Shown here: positions 22,285-31,356 of the stretch, piece after piece
Layout: each line of letters starts with the position of its first letter
How positions within the stretch are numbered: the first letter of the stretch is position 1
NCBI GenBank assembly: GCA_024280475.1
Contig: JAJRQA010000014.1
Span: 1 to 34,053, forward strand
Source: Alphaproteobacteria bacterium
Lineage (GTDB): Bacteria > Pseudomonadota > Alphaproteobacteria > Rhizobiales > JAKIUO01
Reading direction: 5' to 3'
DNA: 34,053 bases
Notes under the pieces: generated by a model
The model's input: the letters and a program-made list of their open reading frames with translations, nothing else
What the model was told of the DNA's origin: nothing
Databases searched by the model: none
Made by a program: the position numbers and the translations under genes

Positions 22285-25200
22285 TTGAAAAAGAACGCTG
22301 TCTCCAAACAGATTTTAATCCTTCTTGATCAACTGGATGAGGCCTCTTATGTTGAGGCTAAATCAATACTAGAAGGGCATGTCTCTCATATCCAGGGCCG
22401 CCAAGCCCTTGATTTCCTTAGCGCACAAATGTCCCAAAAGCAGCCAGAGATGCGAGCATTTTGGATCGGCGCCATTTTAGAAATAGCTCATGGCAATAAA
22501 GCTTTTCATCACCTTCCACATTTACAAAAACGATATGCTCAACTTCAGGAGAATATCGCGTTTGATGCCTGGTCAAGAGAGAAGCTATTTGAGGCTGCTA
22601 CAGCTTTCGAGAACGCCAGCAATGCGTATCTGGCTGCGGGTATGCAGTCAAAATGGCGTAAATGCTGCAAAAATTTTGCCACTGCGACGACGTTAGTCGG
22701 CAAAGCAAGGGGACAAATAACTGATCTTGAAACGGCTATTTCAGCTTACACAGAATGCCTCGATAGTTTGGGTCCCGATAATGGGGGGTCGCTAAAGGCT
22801 GAACTTTTTGCAGATATTGGCTATGCACTCCTTGGGATTGGCCAGATAAACAATAATCACAAAATATTGCAGCAGGCGGCTGAGAATTATGAGTGCGCTT
22901 TGTCCATCCTCGATGAAAAGGATGACCAAGCTCTTTGGGGACGGGCAAAAAACAGCCTTGGCGCAGTGAACTCGAAACTTGGAGACCTGACAGCTGACGC
23001 TAATCTGATACGCTACTCGATTTCACTATATCAGGATGCTTTACGTGTCAGAAAGATTGAAACAGAACCATCTGTCTGGTTGAACACAATGACAAATATA
23101 TTGCATTGTGAATTTTTATTGTGCGGGTTAACAGGCGCAATTCCTCGATTGAGAGACAAAACCGTACTTCTCGTAAATATGCTTTCGGAAAACTCAAATA
23201 GGCAATTTGGTAGAACGCAAATTGCTCATACCTATCGACAGATTGCTTCCAATTATCATTGGATCGGAGAGCACAGTAATTCGGCAAGTGATTTACGGCA
23301 GGCTGTTTTCTTCTATAGAAAATCCATAAAATTTTTTACGCGTAAGAAGCACTCATACTCTTGGGCGCAAATAACCTCGCATATTGCCACGGCGCTGTTT
23401 CGGATCGGTGTGCTTGACGACGACACCGATATGCTTAAGCAATCCCTGTCTATACACAAAGATATCCAAGATATTTTTGATCGAAAATCCAAGCCATTTT
23501 GGTGGGCGAACTGGCATCGAGCAGTTGGAGACCTGAACGCGGAGCTTTATAAAAGAGAAAATCATCATAAATATCTTCTGTTGGCAATTGAGGCGTACGA
23601 AGACGCTCTGAAGGAATATAAAAAAGACATCTATCCGCTTCAGTGGGCGCAGACGACGAGAAGACTCTGCCTGCGGCTTTCCCAAAAGCCAGCCTTTCTT
23701 CGCGATTGGAACAAAATTGCTGAATTGAGCGCAGAGCTGATTTCAAGCATTCATGGGATGGCTCTGTTATCGAGTTCTAAACTGCAACAACGTGCTTTGC
23801 TTTCGTCTCTATCAGGAGTAGGGGATCTGTCAGCCGCAACATATTGTCATCTAAAAGAGTATGAGAAAGCGTTTCAATATTTATCATTATCCAGAGCTGT
23901 AAGTACCGAGTTAGCCTTGCGGTTAAATGAAGAGCAAGGTCATGGAGATGATTTCTCAACATCAAATTGGCAACGTATTCGTGCAAAGTTTGATGAGCGT
24001 TTGAGTAGTGGCTTGAGCGGCTCTGGTGATCTGCAGGTACTGAATGCGGAAGAGCTGCTTGAGTTGGAGTGCGAACACAAAAAATTTCTCGAGGAAATGA
24101 ATGTTAGGGGCATCTCTGAGCCTGACTATATAAAGATTTCTCAATTCACTCAGAACATGACATCAGATGAGGTTTTCTTGGCTGTCTTCGTCTCGGAATG
24201 TGGCGGCGGAGTTATATTTCTCGAAAAGGACATGTGTGCAATACCCGATGATAACGTTATTTTTATCAGTGATCTGACAACGACAACGGTGTTGAATTTA
24301 CTAAACGGGCCTTTGCAAGATGGTCGGGCAGGCTGGCAGAAATCGTATGAAAAATATCGTCAAGAATCTGGGGCTAACAATTTGACAGTTCGCGAAAATG
24401 CGATAATCGAATGGAATGGCTATATTGAGCTGTTTCTACCTGAGTTGTGGGAGCTATTGATGGGAGCCATTGCCGAGTGGCTTGGCAATAATTCAAAGTC
24501 ATCACAGGCTGAGCTGTTTCTCATGCTTCCTGGCTTACTATCAATTTTGCCATTACATGCTGCTCGACCGCATGACAATTCGAGACCATACTTTATCGAG
24601 AATTGGCCTGTATCATATGTTCCCAATCCTCGCATATTTTTGACACGAAAAAACAAGCCAATTACGCAGGACGGAGATAGTTTGCTGGCTGTTACCGATC
24701 CTATTGGCGATATAGGAGAAGATGTAAATCCTGCATGGTCTTTTTTTGATGAATCGCACCGGCATTCTATCAAGCCAACAGCGATCCAATTCCTGTCCGA
24801 ATTTGAGGCTGGTCAAAACTGGACATATCTAAGTTTTTTCTGTCATGGGATATGGAATGCGGGGGAGCCTGATCAGTCGCATCTTATGATGTCAGATCAT
24901 TCAGTGCTAAGCGCTGAACAGCTCCAGAATATGAATTTGAACAATGTTCGTCTTGTCGTGCTGGGGGCGTGTGAAAGTGCCCTTATCGGCACCAAACATA
25001 CCCCAGATGAATTTATAGGGCTTCCAGTGGCCTTCCTGCAATCTGGTGCTCATAGCGTTGCAGCGTCCCAATGGATTGTCGACGTCTCTTCGACTTATAA
25101 TATTGTTCTCAAACTTATGTCGGAGCATAAAAAAGGGCTGTCTCCAGCCCGCGCATTGAGAAATGCTCAATGTGCTTTTATTGCAGGTGAATTTGAAGAA

Positions 25201-25398
25201 CTTGAGACGCACGGATTATTGTCGAAATATCGAACGTCTCTTTCGAATTTAAGGACGCTATCGGCTTTTGGCGATAAAGCGAGTGCGCAAAACTGGATTG
25301 ATAGTGAGGCAGCCAGCTATTCTTTGAGCTCAAAATCTGAGATGCCAACATCACAATCACCATTCTTCTGGGCGGCTTTTTCAATAACCGGATTTTGA
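22285..25398 (+). CDS. TPR-CHAT caspase-like protease
   Basis: The C-terminal ~350 residues are a CHAT domain, a caspase/separase-like cysteine protease: catalytic His854 in SFFCHGIWN and Cys896 in VVLGACESAL, with GLPVAFLQSGAHSVAASQW and a final FFWAAFSITGF strand, all standard CHAT landmarks. The N-terminal ~600 residues are TPR-like helical pairs (AAENYECALSIL, DLRQAVFFYRKSI, AIEAYEDALKEY), expected to bind a regulator or substrate. TPR-CHAT proteins act in type III-E CRISPR (Craspase) and in gasdermin-activating defence; no CRISPR array, gasdermin or bacterial Bcl-like gene is visible here. The start is TTG 22285 with GGAAGAG just upstream, since an in-frame stop precedes it. The divergent ankyrin gene is the only plausible partner nearby. 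Confidence 0.85.
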   Translation: MKKNAVSKQILILLDQLDEASYVEAKSILEGHVSHIQGRQALDFLSAQMSQKQPEMRAFWIGAILEIAHGNKAFHHLPHLQKRYAQLQENIAFDAWSREKLFEAATAFENASNAYLAAGMQSKWRKCCKNFATATTLVGKARGQITDLETAISAYTECLDSLGPDNGGSLKAELFADIGYALLGIGQINNNHKILQQAAENYECALSILDEKDDQALWGRAKNSLGAVNSKLGDLTADANLIRYSISLYQDALRVRKIETEPSVWLNTMTNILHCEFLLCGLTGAIPRLRDKTVLLVNMLSENSNRQFGRTQIAHTYRQIASNYHWIGEHSNSASDLRQAVFFYRKSIKFFTRKKHSYSWAQITSHIATALFRIGVLDDDTDMLKQSLSIHKDIQDIFDRKSKPFWWANWHRAVGDLNAELYKRENHHKYLLLAIEAYEDALKEYKKDIYPLQWAQTTRRLCLRLSQKPAFLRDWNKIAELSAELISSIHGMALLSSSKLQQRALLSSLSGVGDLSAATYCHLKEYEKAFQYLSLSRAVSTELALRLNEEQGHGDDFSTSNWQRIRAKFDERLSSGLSGSGDLQVLNAEELLELECEHKKFLEEMNVRGISEPDYIKISQFTQNMTSDEVFLAVFVSECGGGVIFLEKDMCAIPDDNVIFISDLTTTTVLNLLNGPLQDGRAGWQKSYEKYRQESGANNLTVRENAIIEWNGYIELFLPELWELLMGAIAEWLGNNSKSSQAELFLMLPGLLSILPLHAARPHDNSRPYFIENWPVSYVPNPRIFLTRKNKPITQDGDSLLAVTDPIGDIGEDVNPAWSFFDESHRHSIKPTAIQFLSEFEAGQNWTYLSFFCHGIWNAGEPDQSHLMMSDHSVLSAEQLQNMNLNNVRLVVLGACESALIGTKHTPDEFIGLPVAFLQSGAHSVAASQWIVDVSSTYNIVLKLMSEHKKGLSPARALRNAQCAFIAGEFEELETHGLLSKYRTSLSNLRTLSAFGDKASAQNWIDSEAASYSLSSKSEMPTSQSPFFWAAFSITGF

Positions 25399-25541
25399 AC
25401 CAGCTACTTGCAGGCAGCCAAGATCACAAACTCACGAGTTTCTCACGAGTAAGGCTCGCCCCAAGATGCTGTACCTTTTTAGAGTACACAATAAACAACC
25501 TTGTTTGAGAGATGCATCTCTCCCTTAGCCGGGAGAAAAAA

Positions 25542-26000
25542 ATGACTACCTGTCCTATTTGCGGAAACTATTCCGCCTATCGCACAATTGAAAATAATTC
25601 GTGTGGATTTAACACCTTGTACGTCTTAAGCCACCGACAATTGCTTCAACGTGAACGCTACCAAAATATGGCGCGCTATATAGCTGCGTTGCCAATATCC
25701 AGTCGAGACGTGCCGAACTGGCTTGCGGAGAAAATATTTTGGTTTGAAGGGCAGATTTTATGGCCTGATGGTCAAGTTTTCTCCATTGGTGATGAAGATA
25801 TAGATCTGGCGTTCAATGATGATCAGTCCTTTCGTTGGATACGTTCTTTTCGTAATCGAGCTGAAACCCCACTGAAACAACGACCTCAAGAGCGGCTGGC
25901 TACTCGCCTACGTCTTGTCGCGTTGGCTTTAGAAATCGATCTTCGAACCAATGAATCTGTCGATGGATTGAGGAGTTTGTCAGCTGTTCGCCCAGATTGA
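25542..26000 (+). CDS. Small zinc-ribbon-start hypothetical protein
   Basis: Begins MTTCPICGNYSAYRTIE, a CPxCG knuckle. A possible partner Cys lies at NNSCGF; a second complete pair is not seen, so zinc binding is uncertain. The remaining ~130 residues (LPISSRDVPNWLAEKIFWF and following) are not recognised. ATG 25542 is preferred over the frame start at 25512 because GGGAG precedes it. Positioned just before the transfer operon, it may be a backbone gene. A CTCACGAGT direct repeat lies upstream (25431 and 25442). Confidence 0.55.
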   Translation: MTTCPICGNYSAYRTIENNSCGFNTLYVLSHRQLLQRERYQNMARYIAALPISSRDVPNWLAEKIFWFEGQILWPDGQVFSIGDEDIDLAFNDDQSFRWIRSFRNRAETPLKQRPQERLATRLRLVALALEIDLRTNESVDGLRSLSAVRPD

Positions 26001-26181
26001 TTGCTCCTGTGTCTCATGCTGAATATCGAGTGCCTGAATTTGGGTGCTTGATATTAGCAGCAAGGGAGAGACATCCAAAATTACAATTATCCCAAAATCT
26101 CAGATCGCGCTGGCTTCGTGCTTTTTTGCCGATCTGTTTCCCCATTATTTCATCACCAACAAAAAACTAAGGGAGAATTAA

Positions 26182-27372
26182 ATGCCAGAAAATGAAATGC
26201 CGTCAGGCATGCTCAATGGTTCTAACGGCGTAAGTCCGCCATCAAATGGAGCCTATGTGAATGAAGATCATGAAGAGGAGCGCATCAGCTCTAAACGTCA
26301 GAGCAACAATGCATATCTAGATGAAGGCGATCTGCTGAATATACCAGCACCAAAAGCAAACCCCGAACACGACTTTAGTACTGAATACCCAACGGACTTC
26401 AGCACCCCCGAAGTCGATGATGGTTTTGTCGAGGGCATTAAAAATACTTCAGATGCAGATCGACGCGTTAAGGAAAAGGCAGAGTCAGAGTTTCAAGGTG
26501 CCAATCCAATCTGCCAACACAATCTTGATAGAAAGGAGGATCATCTCAATAGCGAAATCGAGGGCTATGCTGAAGAAGAGAAAGAAGCGGTCAAGCTGCG
26601 ACAGGAGCAGCTAGCATTTGAAGAAGTGGCGACAACTGAGCCAAAAATAGACAACGCATATTTCCCTTTTTTAATGTTTTGGGCGCTAGCAACCGTGTTG
26701 ATCGGCGGCGGCGGTATGATGTGCGCTACAATCGCTTCGTTTATCACTCAGAGCGACAAAATCCCCATTGCCTATGAACACCCTTATATCGCAGTGTTAT
26801 TTGCTTTTCTGCCGTTAGGCGCAATGATCGTTATTGCGCAGGCCTATGAATGGATTGGCACTGAGCGGCATCGTAAGACTTATCTCTGGTCGCTTTGTGG
26901 CCTGGTCGCAGCGGTCTTTGCGGGGTGGCTTATAACGCTAGGACGGGCTTACGCTCCGAGTAGTGTAGGTATTGATGACTTGGCAGCAGCTGCGCCGTTT
27001 AATTTCTTCGCTCTGCACATCTCGATACAGCTTTTTGGCGAAGTGCTGATGGGCGGTTTGCTCAAAATTTCGCTGCATATTCTGGATCGTAGTTATCGCA
27101 AAACAGAGATTGTAGAAACCACGCAGCGCAAATGCTGCCGCGCCCACATCAATCAAATTAAAGCCTTGTGCGCAGGGTCACTCGCTGAACTTTCTGCATT
27201 GACAAAATTTCGCGCGGCTTATGATGCGGCTCTGTCCAACCACCGTGAGAATTACGTATCTCTGCTTGAGAAGAAACGCCTCGAACAAAGAGAGCGCGAT
27301 GAGGCCGTGGACCTTGCAGGTGTCGCTGCAAGCGCAGCGCATCAGCTGGATCTTATGAAGTCAAAAACATAA
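26182..27372 (+). CDS. Membrane protein at the head of the transfer operon
   Basis: The first ~150 residues are acidic, polar and probably disordered (EDHEEERISSKRQ, NPEHDFSTEYPTDF), leading into a charged helix (EEEKEAVKLRQEQLAFEE). Four hydrophobic segments follow: FPFLMFWALATVLIGGGGMM, IAVLFAFLPLGAMIVIAQAY, LWSLCGLVAAVFAGWLITLG and FALHISIQLFGEVLMGGLL. The tail is a cytoplasmic coiled coil with two Cys in RKCCRAH. Function is not known. It is 15 bases from the next gene and appears to open an operon ending at the two coupling-protein ORFs, so a role in docking the relaxosome or coupling protein is plausible. AGGGAGA lies close before the ATG. Confidence 0.65.
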   Translation: MPENEMPSGMLNGSNGVSPPSNGAYVNEDHEEERISSKRQSNNAYLDEGDLLNIPAPKANPEHDFSTEYPTDFSTPEVDDGFVEGIKNTSDADRRVKEKAESEFQGANPICQHNLDRKEDHLNSEIEGYAEEEKEAVKLRQEQLAFEEVATTEPKIDNAYFPFLMFWALATVLIGGGGMMCATIASFITQSDKIPIAYEHPYIAVLFAFLPLGAMIVIAQAYEWIGTERHRKTYLWSLCGLVAAVFAGWLITLGRAYAPSSVGIDDLAAAAPFNFFALHISIQLFGEVLMGGLLKISLHILDRSYRKTEIVETTQRKCCRAHINQIKALCAGSLAELSALTKFRAAYDAALSNHRENYVSLLEKKRLEQRERDEAVDLAGVAASAAHQLDLMKSKT

Positions 27373-27386
27373 AGAGGATATTTCAC

Positions 27387-28757
27387 ATGACAATTTTATT
27401 GAATAGAATCTGCAAAAACGTCTTTGTCGGAGTTCTCGCTCCAATGTTGTATATTGGGCCAGCCCATGCCGACGTCTATGCCGTGATTACCTCTGACCAT
27501 TCAGTGGATAGCGCCAAGATGCTCGGACGTGTGGTTGGCAAGATTGCACTCACCAAGCTCCAACGCAAAGATACCGTGGTAATTTATGATGGCACCAGAC
27601 AGCAATTGATTTCAACCATCAAGATTCCCGATAAGAGCCGTTTTCGCGAGGGAAAATTCCGCCTGCGCTATGTGAAGAAGCGGTTTGGCCCGGTTGCAAG
27701 GTTTATTAAAAAGAGCCGTCCCATAAGGCCAGTGAATGCTGACAATAACCTGATCGGTTTGTTTCGAGAGTTCGGCGATAATGTGCGCTCTTCATTTCCA
27801 GGCGAAACCATGCATGTGTTGATGTATGGCTCTGCTCTGCACTTTGATGCACGAGAGCCAAAGCTTTCGATGCGCAATGCTGCCTATCCAAATGACGGGC
27901 ACTTCAATGTAGATGGATTTGCATCACCGTACGGCGTCACTGATCGGGCGCAGGTTTATCACGGGACGGTATTTCATTTCTGTACTGCAAATGACAGATT
28001 TATCAGCCCGTCTCATCGTGATTTAGTGCACCGTGTCTGGTCTTTGTATATTGCCAAGCAGGGGGGCGTGCTCGCTACCTTTAGTAGCGATAGTGGTTTG
28101 TGCGCTGATCGGTTTTTGTCAGGCAGTAAACCTGCACGCACCTTTACCGCCGATCCTAATCCCAAACCACCTGCCATGATCCAGTTGGAGCAACAGCGGG
28201 TGGAAGCAACTGCCGCACTGCCTCCAGTGGTGGCCAACACAGAACAGCCGCAACAACGGCTGGAATTCACTCAGGCGGGGCGATTTCTCGGTGAGGATAT
28301 TCCTATCAATGAGCGGGCTGCTCTAAATACTGTAGGCCGTATCAAGGTCGGTGTTCGTTGGGATTGTTCCTGTGATCTGGATCTCTATGTTCGGCTCAAA
28401 GGTGTAAAGAAGCCGCTCTACTTTGCTAACCTAAAATCTGCAAAGGGTCGGTTTTTCAAGGACTGGCGCAGTTCCCCTGACAATGAGAAGGCTCATGAAT
28501 ATGTCGAGTTTTTCAAACCCGTTGACGCGCTCGATCTGTCCCTCTCAGTCAATTTCTATAGTGGTAAAGCTCCTCGCGGTGTGAATGGAACCGTGCGCAT
28601 ATGGCTGGAAGGTCAAGATGGCGTTTGGGAGCTGCCGTTCCATATCCCCGCCCATCAAGGCAATTCAGGCAAGCACAGGAGCAACTCCAAACACTGGATA
28701 ACCATTAAGCCTTCAGCAGTGCTTGGCCTCGTGGAGGGGCGAAGGGCGCAGCTATGA
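27387..28757 (+). CDS. Periplasmic protein with C-terminal beta-sandwich domain, transfer operon
   Basis: A signal peptide (ending around GPAHA-DVYAV) exports the protein. The N-terminal ~200 residues begin like a von Willebrand/caspase-like alpha-beta domain (DVYAVITSDHSVDSAKM, then RKDTVVIYDGTRQQL, later MHVLMYGSALHF). A Pro/Gln-rich linker (about 255-290) leads to a beta-sandwich of the DUF2135/YfaP kind (RIKVGVRWDCSCDLDLYVRL, DWRSSPDNEKAHEYVEF, GTVRIWLEG). I cannot name the family. Its stop overlaps the start of the coupling-protein gene (ATGA), so they are co-translated; the product may be a periplasmic partner of the coupling protein. Confidence 0.65.
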   Translation: MTILLNRICKNVFVGVLAPMLYIGPAHADVYAVITSDHSVDSAKMLGRVVGKIALTKLQRKDTVVIYDGTRQQLISTIKIPDKSRFREGKFRLRYVKKRFGPVARFIKKSRPIRPVNADNNLIGLFREFGDNVRSSFPGETMHVLMYGSALHFDAREPKLSMRNAAYPNDGHFNVDGFASPYGVTDRAQVYHGTVFHFCTANDRFISPSHRDLVHRVWSLYIAKQGGVLATFSSDSGLCADRFLSGSKPARTFTADPNPKPPAMIQLEQQRVEATAALPPVVANTEQPQQRLEFTQAGRFLGEDIPINERAALNTVGRIKVGVRWDCSCDLDLYVRLKGVKKPLYFANLKSAKGRFFKDWRSSPDNEKAHEYVEFFKPVDALDLSLSVNFYSGKAPRGVNGTVRIWLEGQDGVWELPFHIPAHQGNSGKHRSNSKHWITIKPSAVLGLVEGRRAQL

Positions 28758-29635
28758 GTGGCGGGCGACAAAAACGCACGCTGCCTTCGTTGATCATTGG
28801 TATCGGTGCTTACAATCTCCTGCAATACACTGGCCCGATTATCGTTGGCGTGGAGATCAATGGTCTCTCCGTCGTGGTTGCAGGCTTTCTGCTCACAAGT
28901 GGTGCCGCATTGTTATCAGACTGGTTTTGGTATCTGGGCAATGTCTTTGAGCGGAAGTCAGCGCGAACAGCGACAGGCCTCAAGGGTACGGCGGGATGGG
29001 TAAAATCTCTTCATGAGATCAGAGATGATCTCATCTCTGAAGGCTGGGGTCCATATTGGGGAACATTTCGCGGCAAGGAGGTCATGGCAGACTTTGCCTC
29101 GAACGCTCTCACTGTTGGGACTGCCGGGTCCGGCAAGGGGGTGGGTGTGGTTATGCCGACAATCCTCTCCAATCATGAGAGCAAGACCATCATTGATTTT
29201 AAATCGGAATTGAGCTGTTGCCTCGCGCGGGTTCTGCGCGAGCGCGGCGAGACGGTTCACATTCTCAATATCGGCGACGTCAATTCTGATCTTCTTGGAC
29301 CATCTGCTGAATATAACCCGCTTTGCATTATCGCCGATGATTATTGGCGTCCAGGTGGCTTGATGGATGTCTCAGACGATATCCATGAACTTTGCATGCA
29401 GCTTTACCCCGAACCTTCAGGTAGTGGCGATGGTGGTGATGACAACGGTTATTTTCGCGACGGGTCGCGCGACCTGATTGGCTTTGCGGTGCAAATGTGT
29501 GTGCTGGTCGATGGTTATGGCGCCACCCTTGGTGATGTGGCCGCGATGCTCAACGACAGGGCAAGCCTGCTTCGACACGCAAAATGGGCCTGTGGGCGCT
29601 TGGAGCTATCTATTGAAGAGGAGCATGTGTCATGA
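28754..29635 (+). CDS. Coupling protein VirD4/TraG-like, N-terminal half (Walker A)
   Basis: Type IV coupling proteins are membrane ATPases that hand the relaxosome to the secretion channel. This ORF has two N-terminal membrane helices (PSLIIGIGAYNLLQYTGPII and LSVVVAGFLLTSGAALL), then the Walker A loop GTAGSGKG (122-129) with the usual downstream PTILSNHESKTIIDFKSEL. It ends after the all-alpha domain at EEEHVS, before any Walker B. The remaining ATPase part is in the next ORF, which overlaps by ATGA. It cannot be a complete ATPase alone; VirD4/TraG proteins normally carry both Walker motifs in one chain of ~600-800 residues. Confidence 0.85.
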   Translation: MSGGRQKRTLPSLIIGIGAYNLLQYTGPIIVGVEINGLSVVVAGFLLTSGAALLSDWFWYLGNVFERKSARTATGLKGTAGWVKSLHEIRDDLISEGWGPYWGTFRGKEVMADFASNALTVGTAGSGKGVGVVMPTILSNHESKTIIDFKSELSCCLARVLRERGETVHILNIGDVNSDLLGPSAEYNPLCIIADDYWRPGGLMDVSDDIHELCMQLYPEPSGSGDGGDDNGYFRDGSRDLIGFAVQMCVLVDGYGATLGDVAAMLNDRASLLRHAKWACGRLELSIEEEHVS

Positions 29636-30873
29636 GCAAGAACTTTACCAAATTGCCCATTGAAGACTCTCCATGGGTCGATCAGCAATCGAGTGATGAT
29701 GTTGTCGATTATGGGGAATATCTTAGTGGCCTCGGAGTAAAAGTTGTTGATTTGTTGGAGAATGGAAAGTCAACAGCGGCTGATAGTTTCCAGACGGGGG
29801 CGCAGCAGGCCGTGGCACGATTTAATATCACAACGCGTGCACATAAAAAAACCAAACGCAGCAGTTTTCGTTTTAGTGAGCAGAAGGAAGGTGATCATCC
29901 AACCACCGTCTTCATCGTTGCGGATGCGGGGCGAATAGAAGCGCAGAAGCAAGTTCTGGGATTGCTACAATGGTGCATGTTCGTGGAGCTTAAAAGGCAT
30001 AAGAACCACCATCGCCCTGTTTATTTGATTGCCGATGAAGCGACAAATTTCAAGCTCCATGATTTGGGAAGTTTGCTGACCTGGGGACGTGGCTATGGCT
30101 TGCGTTTGCATTTGATCATCCAAAACCTGCCAGCTTTTCGTAAGGTTTACGGGAAGGATGTGTTGAGCACGTTGCTTAGTGAGACGGAAATCAAGCAATT
30201 CCTGCCGGGGCAAAGAGAGCCCGAAACACTGGCGATGATCGAAAAAATGCTAGGCGAGCAATCGCTGATCGCCGAGGGAAATAGCGGCAATAAAGAAACA
30301 CCCAATTATTGGATTAGTGGCACTGATTATCGTGAAGAGGGGCGGGTGTTGATGACGTCGGATGAAATCCGGCGTACAGATAACACAATCCTTATTGTGC
30401 GGCGGAACAAGCCATGTCTGACGCAATTGCCACCGATTGATGCGATTGCGCCTTATCGCGATATCATTGATATCAACCCGTTTCACGGCAAAAAATTTCT
30501 GCGCCCTGTCGTTTTAACTTTGCGCCGGAACAAGCGGCTTCTGTTCTCAAGGGTACGTCGCTTCTTTAGCAGCATGCCCAAAGCTAAAAAGCCCCAACTT
30601 CGCGAACGCAAAGCACGTCTTCTCAAAATGGCAAAGGGCGCACGCATGGCAAGCGGTCTTGTTGATTTATGGGCGTTAGCCTTGATTGCTGCGCTTATCG
30701 CATCGCCCATCGGCCCGCATCTGCGGTGGAGCTATCAATACCACCAGCACGGAAGCGGCCCACGCAGCTTTGTGAGCTGTAATTATATTGGCTCTCGCGG
30801 AATGATTACGCCGAATGTGGCTCCTCGGTGTCCTCTATTTGTATTTCTTGATTCCAGATTATGGAGGAGATGA
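29632..30873 (+). CDS. Coupling protein VirD4/TraG-like, C-terminal half (Walker B) with extra membrane tail
   Basis: Contains the second half of the ATPase core: FNITTRAHKKTKRSSFRF, the Walker B VYLIADEATNF (from residue 130), HLIIQNLPAFRKVYG with the conserved Gln, and EIKQFLPGQREPET. GAGGAG lies 8 bases before its ATG, within the end of the first half, and the frame has a stop at 29614-29616. It must therefore start afresh here and not by frameshifting. After the ATPase core comes a basic stretch (KKPQLRERKARLLKMAKGAR), one membrane helix (DLWALALIAALIASPIGPHL), and a ~50-residue outside tail with two Cys. That tail is unusual for coupling proteins and may be a fused small transfer protein. 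Confidence 0.8.
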   Translation: MSKNFTKLPIEDSPWVDQQSSDDVVDYGEYLSGLGVKVVDLLENGKSTAADSFQTGAQQAVARFNITTRAHKKTKRSSFRFSEQKEGDHPTTVFIVADAGRIEAQKQVLGLLQWCMFVELKRHKNHHRPVYLIADEATNFKLHDLGSLLTWGRGYGLRLHLIIQNLPAFRKVYGKDVLSTLLSETEIKQFLPGQREPETLAMIEKMLGEQSLIAEGNSGNKETPNYWISGTDYREEGRVLMTSDEIRRTDNTILIVRRNKPCLTQLPPIDAIAPYRDIIDINPFHGKKFLRPVVLTLRRNKRLLFSRVRRFFSSMPKAKKPQLRERKARLLKMAKGARMASGLVDLWALALIAALIASPIGPHLRWSYQYHQHGSGPRSFVSCNYIGSRGMITPNVAPRCPLFVFLDSRLWRR

Positions 30874-31328
30874 TGACAGATAAACCAAAAGCTGTTGCTT
30901 ACGCACATGACAGTCACCGCAAATTCAATGAACGATTTTTGCCGCAGGCACGCGCCTCTCCAGGTCGCGATATTGTAAATGAACCATGGCTGTCCAATGC
31001 AGCTGTTGCTCGCCTTCCCCCTGTTCGGAGGGAATTTGATCAAAGCCGTGATACCTTCATTGCCAAGCAGCTTCGCGATATGGAGAAAACAGAAGCTGAG
31101 CGACGCGAAGAGCAAACGGGTCGAGGCTCCTCAATGGTCGAGCAAGATCGGCCAATAGCCAGTCTGAAGCCTCCAAGAGAAATTGGAAGGGAGGCGGATG
31201 CACAGCGGTTTCGCGCTCGCTGGCTTGCCGAACAGCGCGACGCTGCAATGGAACATCACCGCTCGGACCCTGAGCAAGGTCAGCAGCAACACTCACCGAC
31301 CTATAAGTATAGATCGCCAGAGCGATAG
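30873..31328 (+). CDS. Small hydrophilic protein of the transfer operon
   Basis: About 151 residues from the chosen ATG, which shares bases with the coupling-protein stop and has GGAGG 5 bases upstream. The product is charged and mostly helical (RDTFIAKQLRDMEKTEAERR), with no membrane segment or known motif. The C-terminus (AEQRDAAMEHHRSDPEQGQQ, then SPTYKYRSPER) resembles that of the next gene (AQQRDTAMS..., ending APTYER), suggesting related tails. As the last gene of the tightly coupled operon it may be a relaxosome or transfer accessory protein. Confidence 0.55.
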   Translation: MTDKPKAVAYAHDSHRKFNERFLPQARASPGRDIVNEPWLSNAAVARLPPVRREFDQSRDTFIAKQLRDMEKTEAERREEQTGRGSSMVEQDRPIASLKPPREIGREADAQRFRARWLAEQRDAAMEHHRSDPEQGQQQHSPTYKYRSPER

Positions 31329-31356
31329 TCTAATGAGGAGTATCACAAGTATATAA

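Noticed and set aside
22285-25398. TPR-CHAT gene as part of a type III-E CRISPR (Craspase) system
   Set aside because: No CRISPR repeats, gRAMP/Cas7-11 or Csx30-like gene was found in the window.
25431-25450. CTCACGAGT direct repeat as a recombination site
   Set aside because: Only two 9-bp copies 11 bases apart, without dyad symmetry or a nearby recombinase; chance duplication is enough.
26017-26059. Imperfect inverted repeat before the transfer operon as a terminator
   Set aside because: The arms have mismatches and a gap and no T-run follows; any role is speculative.
28754-30873. Programmed -1 frameshift joining the two coupling-protein ORFs
   Set aside because: The second frame is open only from 29617, and the ~19-base overlap has no slippery heptamer, while a good ribosome-binding site precedes the second ATG.
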